Assembly (NCBI GenBank): GCA_900467185.1
Contig: UBPA01000015.1
Location: forward strand, 29,999 to 93,998
Reading direction: 5' to 3'
Origin: Hyphomicrobiales bacterium
GTDB taxonomy: Bacteria; Pseudomonadota; Alphaproteobacteria; Rhizobiales; Rhizobiaceae
DNA: 64,000 nt
Positions 1-7,698 of this stretch are shown here, piece by piece (the stretch's first letter is position 1; every line of letters begins with the position of its first letter). The notes under the pieces were generated by a model. That model was not told the DNA's origin. It saw only the letters and a list, made by a program, of their open reading frames with translations, and did no database searches. The position numbers and the translations under genes were made by a program.

Positions 1-741
1 ATGCTGGCCGGCGCTCTGATGATCACGGCCTATATCGTCGCCCGCAGGCGCGGCTACCCCGCGGAACCCTTCCCCGGTTTCTCGAAAGTCGGCTATTACC
101 TGCTGGCATCGTTTCCCGGCCTGCTCCTGATCGGCATCATCTTCGGCGGCGTGCGCTCCGGTATTTTCACGGCCACGGAAAGCTCCTGCATCGCCGTGCT
201 CTATGCCTTCCTCGTCGCCACCCTCGTCTATCGCGAACTCGACTGGTCCGGTTTCGTCGAGGCGGTCCTCGGGGCGGCCCGCACCACATCCATGGTGCTG
301 CTCGTCATCGGCACGGCGGCGGCGTTCGGCTGGCTGATGGCCTTCCTGCAGGTGCAGACACTGATGATCGCGGCGATCAGCGCCATTTCCGATAATCCGC
401 TGATCGTTCTCCTCGTCATCAACATCATTCTGCTGCTGCTCGGCACCTTCATGGACATGGCGCCGATGGTGATCATCGCAACGCCGGTTCTGCTGCCGGT
501 CGTCAAGGCATTCGGTGTCGATCCGGTCCACTTCGGCGTTGTGATGATCCTCAATGCCGGGATCGGGCTGAACACGCCGCCGGTCGGCACGGTCCTCTTC
601 GTCGGCTGCGCCGTGGGCGGTATCTCGATCCGGGAAGCGATGAAGACGATCTGGCCGTTCTTCGGCGCGAGTATCGCAGTGTTGCTGCTGGTCACCTACA
701 TCCCCGCGCTCTCGCTCTGGCTACCGTCCGTCTTCCGATAG
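1..741 (+). CDS. TRAP transporter large permease (DctM-like), 5' part outside window
   Basis: The reading frame is open to the left edge and 246 residues are visible, against about 425 in full-length DctM/SiaM large permeases, so this is probably the C-terminal half and the ATG at base 1 is probably internal. The protein is very hydrophobic, with about six membrane segments. It carries DctM-type stretches such as LGTFMDMAPMVIIATPVLLP (residues 146-165) and a GLNTPPVGTVLFV loop (about 190-202). In TRAP systems this subunit forms the ion-driven channel that takes a carboxylate or sugar acid from a periplasmic binding protein. The small permease and binding protein would lie upstream. The substrate cannot be told from this part. 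An intrinsic terminator follows. Confidence 0.88.
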   Translation: MLAGALMITAYIVARRRGYPAEPFPGFSKVGYYLLASFPGLLLIGIIFGGVRSGIFTATESSCIAVLYAFLVATLVYRELDWSGFVEAVLGAARTTSMVLLVIGTAAAFGWLMAFLQVQTLMIAAISAISDNPLIVLLVINIILLLLGTFMDMAPMVIIATPVLLPVVKAFGVDPVHFGVVMILNAGIGLNTPPVGTVLFVGCAVGGISIREAMKTIWPFFGASIAVLLLVTYIPALSLWLPSVFR

Positions 742-767
742 ACGCCCGGCACATCCACAGGTCTCGC

Positions 768-799
768 AACGCCCTGCATCTCCCGATGCGGGGCGTTTT
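768..799 (+). terminator. Intrinsic terminator after the TRAP permease
   Basis: AACGCCC (768-774) pairs with GGGCGTT (791-797), continued by GCATC/GATGC and one T-G pair around a TCCC tetraloop, then TTTT. The stem starts 27 bases after the permease stop codon. Confidence 0.8.
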
Positions 800-930
800 C
801 GCGTCCCGGCGCGACGCGCGGTGGCTGACGCAGCACGTCCACGCGCGTCGTCTCGGCGAATGCCGGTCCGCCGCAGATATCCAGCGCCTTGCCGTCGCAG
901 GGTCGAATATCGATCGTGAGAGCTCTCCAG

Positions 931-1091
931 AAACGGAAAAGCCTGCCGCGGGAGGAGGTGCGGCAGGCTTTCCGAAAAAACCGAACATGGGCTGGGAGGA
1001 GGAGTGCCGATGTTCGAACAGACGTCCCTGGGAGGAGGAGTAGGACATCTGTGGAACGAAGCTTTGCGGGAGGAGGTGCATCGCTTCGTTG
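931..1091 (-). ncRNA. Small RNA with four CCUCCUCCC-loop hairpins (alpha-r14/NfeR1 or cuckoo-like), copy 1
   Basis: Four consecutive hairpins lie at 1055-1090, 1018-1052, 982-1016 and 938-971. Each has a purine loop on the plus strand (GGGAGGAGGT or TGGGAGGAGGAGT), so a minus-strand transcript shows the anti-Shine-Dalgarno sequence CCUCCUCCC in every loop. The last hairpin is a perfect 12-bp stem followed on the minus strand by TTTT, a Rho-independent terminator. The 1018-1052 stem has two C/A mismatches on the plus strand that become G-U pairs on the minus strand, which supports minus transcription. Predicted length is about 160 nt. Known family: alpha-r14 sRNAs of rhizobia (NfeR1) and the CcsR/cuckoo RNAs carry CUCCUCCC motifs in loops and act on mRNA ribosome binding sites. 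The exact ends are inferred. A second copy lies at 18173-18328. Confidence 0.85.
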
Positions 1092-1097
1092 GATCTG

Positions 1098-1151
1098 AGT
1101 ATACGGATTTTGGCGGTCGATCCCAGAGACGTCTTTGCACTGCAGCCATGC
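1098..1151 (-). promoter_or_regulatory. Promoter of small RNA copy 1 with conserved upstream element
   Basis: On the minus strand a TATACT -10 box (1103-1098) sits 7 nt before the predicted start near 1091. No good -35 hexamer is visible. The imperfect palindrome TTGCACTGCAGCCATGC (plus strand, 1135-1151) recurs almost unchanged at the same distance from copy 2, which suggests an activator site about 44-60 nt upstream of the start. The TGC-rich form resembles PhaR/AniA-type sites; this is only an inference. Confidence 0.6.
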
Positions 1152-1194
1152 GGTAGAAGCAGGACTGAGCAGCCGGGGCAGCGACGACGTTCGA

Positions 1195-2166
1195 TCAGGC
1201 GCGAAACCGGTCGAACGCCGTCAGTCGCCGTTTGGGCGGATCCGCCTCCGGATAGCGGTAGATCTCGCTGCGCAGGAAGCGCAGTTCATCATCCACCGCC
1301 TCCTCCGCGATCTCGATCCACCAGGATTTCGGCCGCCCGTCGCTGCCGTCCGCCCAGCGATAGCCCCGCGCCTTCAGGTGGTCCTTCATGTCGAAGGGGC
1401 TGTGTTCGGCATAGATGCGCACGCGGCTGGCCTGGCTCGCCTGATGCAGTTCGGCAAAGGCCGTGGGAACGCCATCGACGGCTCGGTTCAGCACTTCCAG
1501 AAGCGCGAAGCAATCGTCGACCGCCCGGTGACCGTCATGGAAGAAGCCTGCCTGACCGATGAGATAGCCGAGCTTGGTGCCTTCATAGCCGCGTGCGGAC
1601 CAGTCGATCTCCGCATTCGAACACGCCCATGCCTTGCGTTCGAAGACGGGGTGAAATGTCTCGCAGAAAGGCCGGTCGAAGGCCGCATTATGGGCAATGA
1701 CGAGGTCGGCCGGTGCCACCATGGCGTCCAGTGCCGCGATGTCGATCTCCTGCCCCGCGACCATCTCGTCCGTGATCCCCGTCAGGCGCGTGATCTCCGG
1801 CGGAATGGGTGCCAGGGGCTGGCGCAAGCCGCCGAAGATGCCGGTGATATCCCCGATGTCGCCACTGGCATTATAGGTGAACGCGATGGCGCCGATCTCG
1901 ATGATCTCGTTGCGGCGATGATCGAGGCCTGTGGTTTCCGTATCCAGAATAATGCCGCGCAACGGGAAACCGGGCCGAGGCTCCGCCGCAATCGCGCGTG
2001 GCTCCAGCTTGCGCAGGATCCGGTAGCGGCCGGTACCGGTCAATTGGGCGACGAGGCTCGCTTCCGCGGCCGGGCCGGACGGCGAAGGCGCGGGCCGCGC
2101 GCGGCGTGTCGCCGGTCGGGATGTCTCGCGCGCCTCCGGCGCGAACATGTCGAACTGCATTGCCAT
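1195..2166 (-). CDS. DnaQ-like 3'-5' exonuclease (DEDDh family)
   Basis: A 323-residue protein with an RNase T/DnaQ exonuclease fold. The DEDDh residues are visible: DTETTG at 75-80 (Asp75, Glu77), an EIIEIGAIAF strand, HNAAFDRPF at 159-167 (Asp164) and HRAVDD at 213-218 (His213, Asp217). It should remove nucleotides from 3' ends of DNA or RNA using two metal ions. The first 65 residues are Ala/Pro/Arg-rich and probably unstructured. The open frame runs back to 2532, but the start at 2166 has a GAGG site six bases upstream and begins MAMQFDMF; the sequence before it does not look like protein. This is not the housekeeping polymerase III epsilon subunit: it is longer and stands alone, divergent from a small gene. 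The exact substrate is unknown. Confidence 0.86.
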   Translation of the reverse strand: MAMQFDMFAPEARETSRPATRRARPAPSPSGPAAEASLVAQLTGTGRYRILRKLEPRAIAAEPRPGFPLRGIILDTETTGLDHRRNEIIEIGAIAFTYNASGDIGDITGIFGGLRQPLAPIPPEITRLTGITDEMVAGQEIDIAALDAMVAPADLVIAHNAAFDRPFCETFHPVFERKAWACSNAEIDWSARGYEGTKLGYLIGQAGFFHDGHRAVDDCFALLEVLNRAVDGVPTAFAELHQASQASRVRIYAEHSPFDMKDHLKARGYRWADGSDGRPKSWWIEIAEEAVDDELRFLRSEIYRYPEADPPKRRLTAFDRFRA

Positions 2167-2260
2167 CGCCTGCCTCTTCCGCCCGTCTTGTGCTTTGAGT
2201 CTATCGGGACTCGCCTGGATCAGTATAACCCGGTACCAGGCCAACGTCAGGAGCAAGCCC

Positions 2261-2467
2261 TTGGAAACCACTGAAATCGGCAGCCGCAGCGACTTTGCGC
2301 TTTGGGCGATCCAGCGCGCCCAGGAGATCGTCACGAGCGAGGGCGCCGCCTTTGCGATCGCCGCGCGCGACATGAACGAGGATGCTCTGGCCGCCACCGC
2401 CGCGGCCCTCGGCACGGCCATTTCCGAAGCGATGCTCGAAGTCTTCGATGGGCTGATCGGCGACTGA
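2261..2467 (+). CDS. Small hypothetical protein (68 aa), TTG start
   Basis: I do not recognise a family. Translation from the TTG at 2261 gives a 68-residue, Ala-rich, mostly helical acidic protein (ETTEIGSRSDFALWAIQRAQ near the start) without membrane segments. The start is chosen because CAGGAG stands about eight bases upstream, and because the residues before it in the longer frame opening at 2147 overlap the promoter region of the divergent exonuclease gene and look non-coding. The TTG start is an inference; no in-frame ATG lies near the ribosome binding site. Confidence 0.55.
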   Translation: METTEIGSRSDFALWAIQRAQEIVTSEGAAFAIAARDMNEDALAATAAALGTAISEAMLEVFDGLIGD

Positions 2468-2607
2468 GCGGAACCGCCGATGGTCATCGTCAAGTTTCCA
2501 TCAATTTCAGACGGATACGCCCTTCCCTTCACAGGGAACCGCCATATCTCCTTCTTCAGCGTCCTGGAGGCTTTTCCCGGAGGCCTTGAATGTAAGGAGT
2601 TGGGGTT

Positions 2608-2775
2608 ATGGGAAGTTCTGCACTGATCAGCATCCTGATCACGTTTCTCGTCGTTGTTCTGGTTCTCTATCTCGTCGCACGCCTGCCGATCGACGGCCGT
2701 GCCAAGCAGATCGTCCAGATCATCGTCATCATCATCGGCATCATCTCGCTGCTGAAATATCTCGCCGTCTTCTAG
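2608..2775 (+). CDS. Small two-helix membrane protein (55 aa), Thivi_2564-like
   Basis: A 55-residue protein starts at the ATG at 2608 with an AAGGAG site eight bases upstream. It has two strongly hydrophobic segments (about residues 5-24 and 35-53) joined by a short polar loop, PIDGRAKQ. This layout resembles the Thivi_2564 family of small bacterial membrane proteins, whose function is unknown to me. A likely intrinsic terminator follows at 2800-2828, so it looks like a short independent unit or the end of a unit with the 68-residue gene upstream. Confidence 0.75.
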   Translation: MGSSALISILITFLVVVLVLYLVARLPIDGRAKQIVQIIVIIIGIISLLKYLAVF

Positions 2776-2799
2776 GCGAGGCGTGATCGACAGATGGAA

Positions 2800-2828
2800 C
2801 AGGTCCGGCCGCCCGCCGGGCCTGTTTT
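2800..2828 (+). terminator. Intrinsic terminator after the 55-aa membrane protein gene
   Basis: CAGGTCCGG (2800-2808) pairs with CCGGGCCTG (2816-2824) with one G-T pair, followed by TTTTCGTTT. Confidence 0.75.
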
Positions 2829-2849
2829 CGTTTGTGCTACTGGCGTGTT

Positions 2850-3617
2850 TCAGTCGAATTTTTCATGGGCGTCTGCCCTTCCCATGACCCAGTAGCCGGC
2901 CGCCTTCAGCCAGCCCTGCGGCAGGCCCCGCCGTTCGACCTCCGCGCGCAAGGCGCGGGTGACGGAGGCTTCCGCTGCGATCCAGACGAAGGTTTCCGGC
3001 TCGATCGTGACGGTCTTCAAAAGGTCGAGAAGCGGGCCGGCATCGTTCGCAGGGGCAAGCGAGCGGTAGGCCCAGAGCGCATTCAGCGATGCCTTGGTCT
3101 CGAAGACCTGCTTTTCTCCGGCGTCGGCGACCGCCACGAGGCTGGTGACGACGTGATCGGGGGCTGCCTCCTCGATCCGGCGGCCGATCGCCGGAAGGGC
3201 CGTCTCGTCTCCGATCAGCAACCAACGCTTCACCGTCGCAGGCACGACGGCCGAACCGCGCGGTCCGCCGATCTGCAACTCGTCGCCGACCTTCGCATTC
3301 ACCGCCCATTGCGTCGCCGGGCCGGCTTCGTGCACCGCGAAGTCGATGGCGAGGCTGCCGGTCTCGGCATCATACCGGCGTGGCGTGTAGTCGCGGCGCT
3401 CTTCCTCGCTCGCGGCGGAGGGCAGCAGGATCTTCACATGATCGTCGGGCGACAGGCTCGTGAAGCCGACAAGGTCTCGACCACCAAGGGTGATCCGCAA
3501 CATCGCGGGCGTAACGCGTTCGATGGCGGAAACCGTCAGCGTTCGCCGGGTGAGCACATGGCGGACACGCTCGATTCGCGGTGGCTGGTTTTCAGGTGAG
3601 GTCATGGAGGGGGTCAT
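2850..3617 (-). CDS. Siderophore-interacting protein / NADPH-dependent ferric-chelate reductase (YqjH/ViuB-like)
   Basis: A 255-residue cytoplasmic flavoprotein of the SIP family. The FAD-binding barrel contains the typical DYTPRRYD motif after SPDDHVKILLP. The C-terminal half has the NAD(P)-binding fold (WLLIGDETALPAIGRRIEE) and the family's terminal block KAAGYWVMGRADAHEKFD. Such enzymes reduce Fe(III) in imported siderophores so the iron is released. Start at 3617 (MTPSMTSPE) is chosen because AAGGA stands about ten bases upstream; the longer open frame to 3722 covers the operator. It is divergent from a His-rich PadR regulator, the arrangement of Escherichia coli yqjH-yqjI, and is probably repressed by it through the site at 3700-3717. 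Confidence 0.9.
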   Translation of the reverse strand: MTPSMTSPENQPPRIERVRHVLTRRTLTVSAIERVTPAMLRITLGGRDLVGFTSLSPDDHVKILLPSAASEEERRDYTPRRYDAETGSLAIDFAVHEAGPATQWAVNAKVGDELQIGGPRGSAVVPATVKRWLLIGDETALPAIGRRIEEAAPDHVVTSLVAVADAGEKQVFETKASLNALWAYRSLAPANDAGPLLDLLKTVTIEPETFVWIAAEASVTRALRAEVERRGLPQGWLKAAGYWVMGRADAHEKFD

Positions 3618-3699
3618 GGTCGGGCGTCCTTTCAGAAGACACGGATAGGAGATGTCGGTGCATCGAAGCCCGCCAAATTGGGCGTCAGCTTGACATTCC

Positions 3700-3717
3700 G
3701 ATATATCGTGATATATC
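3700..3717. promoter_or_regulatory. Tandem GATATATC operator between the ferric reductase and PadR genes
   Basis: Two perfect 8-bp palindromes GATATATC at 3700-3707 and 3710-3717 are separated by GT, so the 18-bp unit is close to a larger palindrome. It ends 6 bases before the PadR start and lies about 83 bases before the reductase start. PadR proteins bind AT-rich inverted repeats of this type; assignment to the neighbouring regulator is inference. Confidence 0.7.
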
Positions 3718-3723
3718 CACAAT

Positions 3724-4419
3724 ATGAAAAAATATCAACAGACGCCCCTCCCTGAAACGACCGATATGCCATCTTCAGAAAGTTCAGCAGATCGAGGTGA
3801 GGCGACGACCTCGCCTGTTGGGCACACCCATGCGGAACGACACGGGCATCACGGCAAGCATGAGCGACACGGCCATGGCCCCCGTGGCGGACCGCGCGGG
3901 GACCATGGAGAGCATGGCGAACGTCATGGTCGGCACGGTGGACATGAGGGAGAGCGCCGCGGCGGGCGACATCGCCTGTTCGACTATGGCGAGTTCCGCC
4001 TGCTTCTCCTCGCGATGATCGCCGACCGCCCGAGCCACGGCTACGAGCTGATCAAGGCCGTCGAGGTACGGTCGGGCGGCAATTACGTCCCCAGCCCGGG
4101 CGTCGCCTACCCCACCCTCGCCTGGCTCGACGATATGGGCTACGCGGTGATCGAGCCGGAAGAAAAGGGCCGGAAGCTCTACCGCATCACGCAGGAGGGC
4201 CAGGCCTTCCTGACGGAGAACCGGGAGATGGCGGATGTCCTTCTCGCCCGTCTCTCGCCCTCGGCCCGTGGCCACATCCCGCCGCCCGTTCTGCGCGCCA
4301 TGGAGAACGTCAAATTCGCCCTGCGTCTCCGGCTGAAGCAGGAGACGGTCGATGCCGAGACCATCGAGGCGATTGCCTCGGCGCTCGATGCGGCCGCGAA
4401 AGCCATCGAGCGGAGCTGA
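3724..4419 (+). CDS. PadR-family regulator with His-rich metal-binding N-terminus (YqjI-like)
   Basis: A 231-residue regulator. Residues 34-83 are a His/Gly/Arg-rich tract (HTHAERHGHHGKHERHGHG and more), a likely metal-binding extension. Residues 88-165 are a winged-helix PadR domain (FRLLLLAMIADRPSHGYELI, then SPGVAYPTLAWLDDMGY), followed by a helical dimerisation tail. E. coli YqjI has the same plan and is a nickel-responsive repressor of the ferric reductase gene yqjH; the divergent reductase here suggests the same role in iron/nickel balance. There is no Shine-Dalgarno before the ATG at 3724 and the operator ends just before it, so the mRNA may be nearly leaderless, or translation may start at ATG 3766. 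Confidence 0.86.
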   Translation: MKKYQQTPLPETTDMPSSESSADRGEATTSPVGHTHAERHGHHGKHERHGHGPRGGPRGDHGEHGERHGRHGGHEGERRGGRHRLFDYGEFRLLLLAMIADRPSHGYELIKAVEVRSGGNYVPSPGVAYPTLAWLDDMGYAVIEPEEKGRKLYRITQEGQAFLTENREMADVLLARLSPSARGHIPPPVLRAMENVKFALRLRLKQETVDAETIEAIASALDAAAKAIERS

Positions 4420-4622
4420 CGCCCCTTTCCACCGTCTCTTGACGCGAGACGGTTGCCAGACTCGACCGTCCTGGTTTACCCCTGACGATACATACGCCGC
4501 GCCTAAAGCGCGGCGATCGGCTTCGGATCGACGCGCCGCGCCGCGTATTCTGCAGGTGCCGCGACGCAAGCAAGGACCCCGCGGCGTGTCGATTTCTGGT
4601 TTTCGAGGATGAGGACATTCCC

Positions 4623-7124
4623 ATGACGAACGCAGCGCCCGGCCATCTTGGCTTCCTCGGCAGGATCTGGCTGGTCATCCTTGGTATAGTGCTCGCTCTG
4701 GTCGGCCTGTTTCTTGCCATCGCCGGCGGCCGGCTGGCACTTCTCGGCGGCAGCCTCTATTTCGTCGTGACCGGCGTCTTCGTCATCCTCTCCGGCGCGC
4801 TGGTTCTCGCCCGTCGGCCGGCCGGCGCCATTCTGTTCCTCGTCATCTCGGCGCTGACGGTGGTGTGGGCGGTTTGGGAGGTCGGGTTCGACTTCTGGCC
4901 GCTGGTTTCGCGCCTGCTCGCATTCGGCGTCGGCGCGACCGTCGTTACGCTGAGCTTGCCACTTCTTCGGCGCGCGCGGGGCCTCCGCCCCGCCACCCTG
5001 CCCTCGCTCGGTCTTGCCGTCGTGCTGGCGGTCGCGTCCGGCGCCGGCTTTGCCGGCATGTTCGTGCCGCATCCGCCCGTGCCCTTTGCCGGAACCGCCG
5101 CTCCGCTCGTGCCGGTCGATCCGGAGCAGGAGCAGAAGGACTGGGCGCATTACGGCAACGACCAGGCCGGGCGCCGCTTCGCCGCACTCGACCAGATCAA
5201 CCGCGACAATGTGGGCCAGCTGAAGGTCGCATGGACGTACCGGACCGGCGACGTCGCCGAGAGCCCGACCGGCAACGAAGCCGAGGACCAGCAGACGCCG
5301 CTGCAGATCGGCGACCGCGTCTTCCTCTGCACGCCGCACAACAATGTCGTCGCGCTCGAGGCGGATACCGGGAAGGAAATCTGGAAGGCCGAGATCAACG
5401 CAAAGGCGTCCGTCTGGAACCGATGCCGCGGCCTTGGCTATTTCGACGCCGCCGCACCGCTGCAACAACCGACGGCGGCGGGGGCGACGCCCGTCACCGC
5501 GGTTGCCGTTGCGCCGGGCGCCCTGTGCCAGCGCCGCATTCTCATGAACACTATCAATGCCGAACTCATCGCGCTCGATGCTGATACGGGCGCCTTCTGC
5601 CCCGATTTCGGCACGGCCGGCCGGGTGGATCTGAAGGTCGGCCTCGGCGCCGCGCCGGATCCGGACTACCAGCTGACCTCGCCGCCGACCATCGCCGGTA
5701 CGACGGTCGTCGTCGGCGGGCGCATCGCGGATAACGTCCAGGTGGATATGCCGGGCGGCGTCATGCGCGGCTTCGACGTCATCACCGGCGCGCTGCGCTG
5801 GGCCTTCGACCCCGGCAATCCCGCGATCACCGGCCTTCCACCGGAAGGACAGACCTATACGCGCTCGACGCCGAACGTCTGGGCGCCCATGACCTATGAT
5901 GCCGCGTCCAACACCGTGTTCATGCCCGTCGGCAGCCCCTCCGTCGATCTCTGGGGCGGCTCGCGCACGGCCCTCGATCATCGCTACGGCGCGTCCGTTC
6001 TCGCGCTCGATGCGACGACGGGACGTGAGAAATGGGTCTACCAGACCGTCCACAACGACCTCTGGGACTTCGACGTGCCGATGCAACCGACCTTGATCGA
6101 CTTTCCGCGCGAAGACGGCAGCAGCGTCCCCGCCGTCATGTTCGGCACGAAGGCAGGTCAGGTTTATGTGCTCGACCGGGCGACGGGCAAGCCGCTGACG
6201 GAGGTTGTGGAGCAGCCGGTGAAGCCCGGCACAATCCGGCAGGAGCAATATGCGCCGACCCAACCCCGATCCGTCGGCATGCCGCAGATCGGTGCGGCGA
6301 CGCTGACCGAAGCCGACATGTGGGGCGCAACGCCGTTCGACCAGCTTCTTTGCCGGATCCAGTTCAAGTCCATGCGCTATGACGGTCTCTATACCGTGCC
6401 CGGCACGGATGTGGCGCTCAGCTTTCCCGGCTCGCTCGGCGGCATGAACTGGGGCGGCCTGTCCGTCGATCCCGAGGCGGGGCTCGCCTTCTTCAACGAC
6501 ATGCGCCTCGGCCTCTGGATCCAGATGTTCCCGCAGCCGGTGGAACAGAGCGTGCAGCGCGATGCCGCCCAGCCGAAATCGGGACCGAACCAGGGCGATG
6601 TCGACGGCAAGGTTGCCGTCAATGCCGGCGGCGAGACGCCGAACACCGGGATGGGCGCCGTTCCGCTGAAGGGCACACCCTATTCGGTCAACAAGAACCG
6701 TTTCCTCTCGCAACTGCAGATCCCCTGCCAGAAGCCGCCCTTCGGCTCGCTGACGGCGATCGACTTGAAGACCCGCAAGATCGTCTGGCAGGTTCCTGTC
6801 GGCACGGTGCAGGATACGGGGCCCTTCGGCATCAAGATGATGCTGCCCATCCCGGTCGGCATGCCGACGCTTGGCGGCACGCTCGCGACTCAGGGCGGTC
6901 TCGTCTTCATTGCAGGGACACAGGATTACTACCTCCGGGCGTTCGACAGCCGCACCGGTGCCGAGGTCTGGAAGGGCCGCCTGCCGGTCGGTAGTCAGGG
7001 CGGGCCGATGACCTACAAGTCGCAGAAGACCGGCAAGCAGTATATCGTCATCTCCGCCGGCGGTGCCCGGCAGTCGAAGGATCGCGGCGATTATGTCATC
7101 GCCTATGCGCTGGACGATCGGTAG
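4623..7124 (+). CDS. gcd: Membrane-bound PQQ-dependent glucose dehydrogenase
   Basis: An 833-residue quinoprotein of normal length for mGDH (EC 1.1.5.2). About five hydrophobic segments fill residues 8-120, and a sixth lies at 128-146. A periplasmic eight-bladed propeller begins at DWAHYGNDQAGRRFAALDQI. The catalytic aspartate region HNDLWDFDVPMQPTL and the following FGTKAGQVYVLDR with its PQQ-contacting lysine are present. It oxidises glucose to gluconolactone in the periplasm and passes electrons to ubiquinone; in soil bacteria the gluconate released dissolves mineral phosphate. PQQ synthesis genes are not in the window. Start at 4623 has a GAGGATGAGGA site upstream. It stands alone between the PadR gene and a convergent PRC-barrel gene. 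Confidence 0.95.
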   Translation: MTNAAPGHLGFLGRIWLVILGIVLALVGLFLAIAGGRLALLGGSLYFVVTGVFVILSGALVLARRPAGAILFLVISALTVVWAVWEVGFDFWPLVSRLLAFGVGATVVTLSLPLLRRARGLRPATLPSLGLAVVLAVASGAGFAGMFVPHPPVPFAGTAAPLVPVDPEQEQKDWAHYGNDQAGRRFAALDQINRDNVGQLKVAWTYRTGDVAESPTGNEAEDQQTPLQIGDRVFLCTPHNNVVALEADTGKEIWKAEINAKASVWNRCRGLGYFDAAAPLQQPTAAGATPVTAVAVAPGALCQRRILMNTINAELIALDADTGAFCPDFGTAGRVDLKVGLGAAPDPDYQLTSPPTIAGTTVVVGGRIADNVQVDMPGGVMRGFDVITGALRWAFDPGNPAITGLPPEGQTYTRSTPNVWAPMTYDAASNTVFMPVGSPSVDLWGGSRTALDHRYGASVLALDATTGREKWVYQTVHNDLWDFDVPMQPTLIDFPREDGSSVPAVMFGTKAGQVYVLDRATGKPLTEVVEQPVKPGTIRQEQYAPTQPRSVGMPQIGAATLTEADMWGATPFDQLLCRIQFKSMRYDGLYTVPGTDVALSFPGSLGGMNWGGLSVDPEAGLAFFNDMRLGLWIQMFPQPVEQSVQRDAAQPKSGPNQGDVDGKVAVNAGGETPNTGMGAVPLKGTPYSVNKNRFLSQLQIPCQKPPFGSLTAIDLKTRKIVWQVPVGTVQDTGPFGIKMMLPIPVGMPTLGGTLATQGGLVFIAGTQDYYLRAFDSRTGAEVWKGRLPVGSQGGPMTYKSQKTGKQYIVISAGGARQSKDRGDYVIAYALDDR

Positions 7125-7155
7125 GAGCGAGCGACCCTACCCATCCACAAACGAA

Positions 7156-7180
7156 AACCGGCCTGGCGATGAGGCCGGTT
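7156..7180. terminator. Terminator hairpin between gcd and the convergent PRC-barrel gene
   Basis: AACCGGCCT (7156-7164) pairs with AGGCCGGTT (7172-7180) in the 90-bp space between two convergent genes. The tail is CTCTT on the plus strand and TTCGTTTGT on the minus strand, so it may serve both. Confidence 0.7.
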
Positions 7181-7214
7181 CTCTTGCGTTCGTGACCCGA
7201 AACGTCTCTTCCGA

Positions 7215-7589
7215 TCAATCGTCGTAGACGGGCAGCTGTGCTGCAGCAGCGGTGTCGATATCCACGACGAGGCGCAGGCCGTCCTGCTTGATCTTGTCGA
7301 GAGCGACCACGCGATGCTCGCGTCCGAGATTGGCGTCGCGCTCGAAATCGATCGCCACACCGGTCGGCGTCGCCTTGTCGCTGCCCACGACATCCTCGAT
7401 CTCGCCGATTTTCTGGCCGGCCGCGTTATAGACGTGCATGCTTTCCAGATCGTCTGCCGTGACGTTGAAGCCCGGCACCATCGTCTTTCCCGACACATCC
7501 ACAAACGCCGGCGCCTGCGCGAAAGAGGCTCCAGCGCCTGCGAGAAGCGCGAGGGTCGTGGTGGCGATGCGGGTCTTGAGCTTTGTCAT
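7215..7589 (-). CDS. Exported PRC-barrel domain protein
   Basis: A 124-residue protein with a clear signal peptide (MTKLKTRIATTTLALLAGAGASFA, cleavage after about residue 24). The mature part is a PRC-barrel-like domain, with the pattern LESMHVYNAAGQKIGEIEDVV followed by GVAIDF and HRVVALDKIKQDG. Small exported PRC-barrel proteins are common in rhizobia; their function is not established and I can suggest only a surface or periplasmic stress role. The gene is monocistronic, facing gcd. Confidence 0.8.
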   Translation of the reverse strand: MTKLKTRIATTTLALLAGAGASFAQAPAFVDVSGKTMVPGFNVTADDLESMHVYNAAGQKIGEIEDVVGSDKATPTGVAIDFERDANLGREHRVVALDKIKQDGLRLVVDIDTAAAAQLPVYDD

Positions 7590-7698
7590 AGAGGACTCCG
7601 TCTTTATGGGATGATGACGCAGACCACGGTCGGCGTCGTCTGCAGCCCGGAAAGACGGAAACCACCCGTTCGGTTCCCCGAAAGGTGTCGCTCGACGA

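Noticed and set aside
786..1098. Plus-strand frames using GGGAGGAGG as ribosome sites
   Set aside because: The purine tracts are loops of hairpins with conserved stems and lie at wrong distances from start codons; they are better explained as a minus-strand RNA.
4503..6713. 736-residue open frame antisense to gcd
   Set aside because: The plus strand carries a complete PQQ glucose dehydrogenase with active-site motifs. The antisense product is Arg/His/Gly-rich without any domain, a known artefact of GC-rich codon use.
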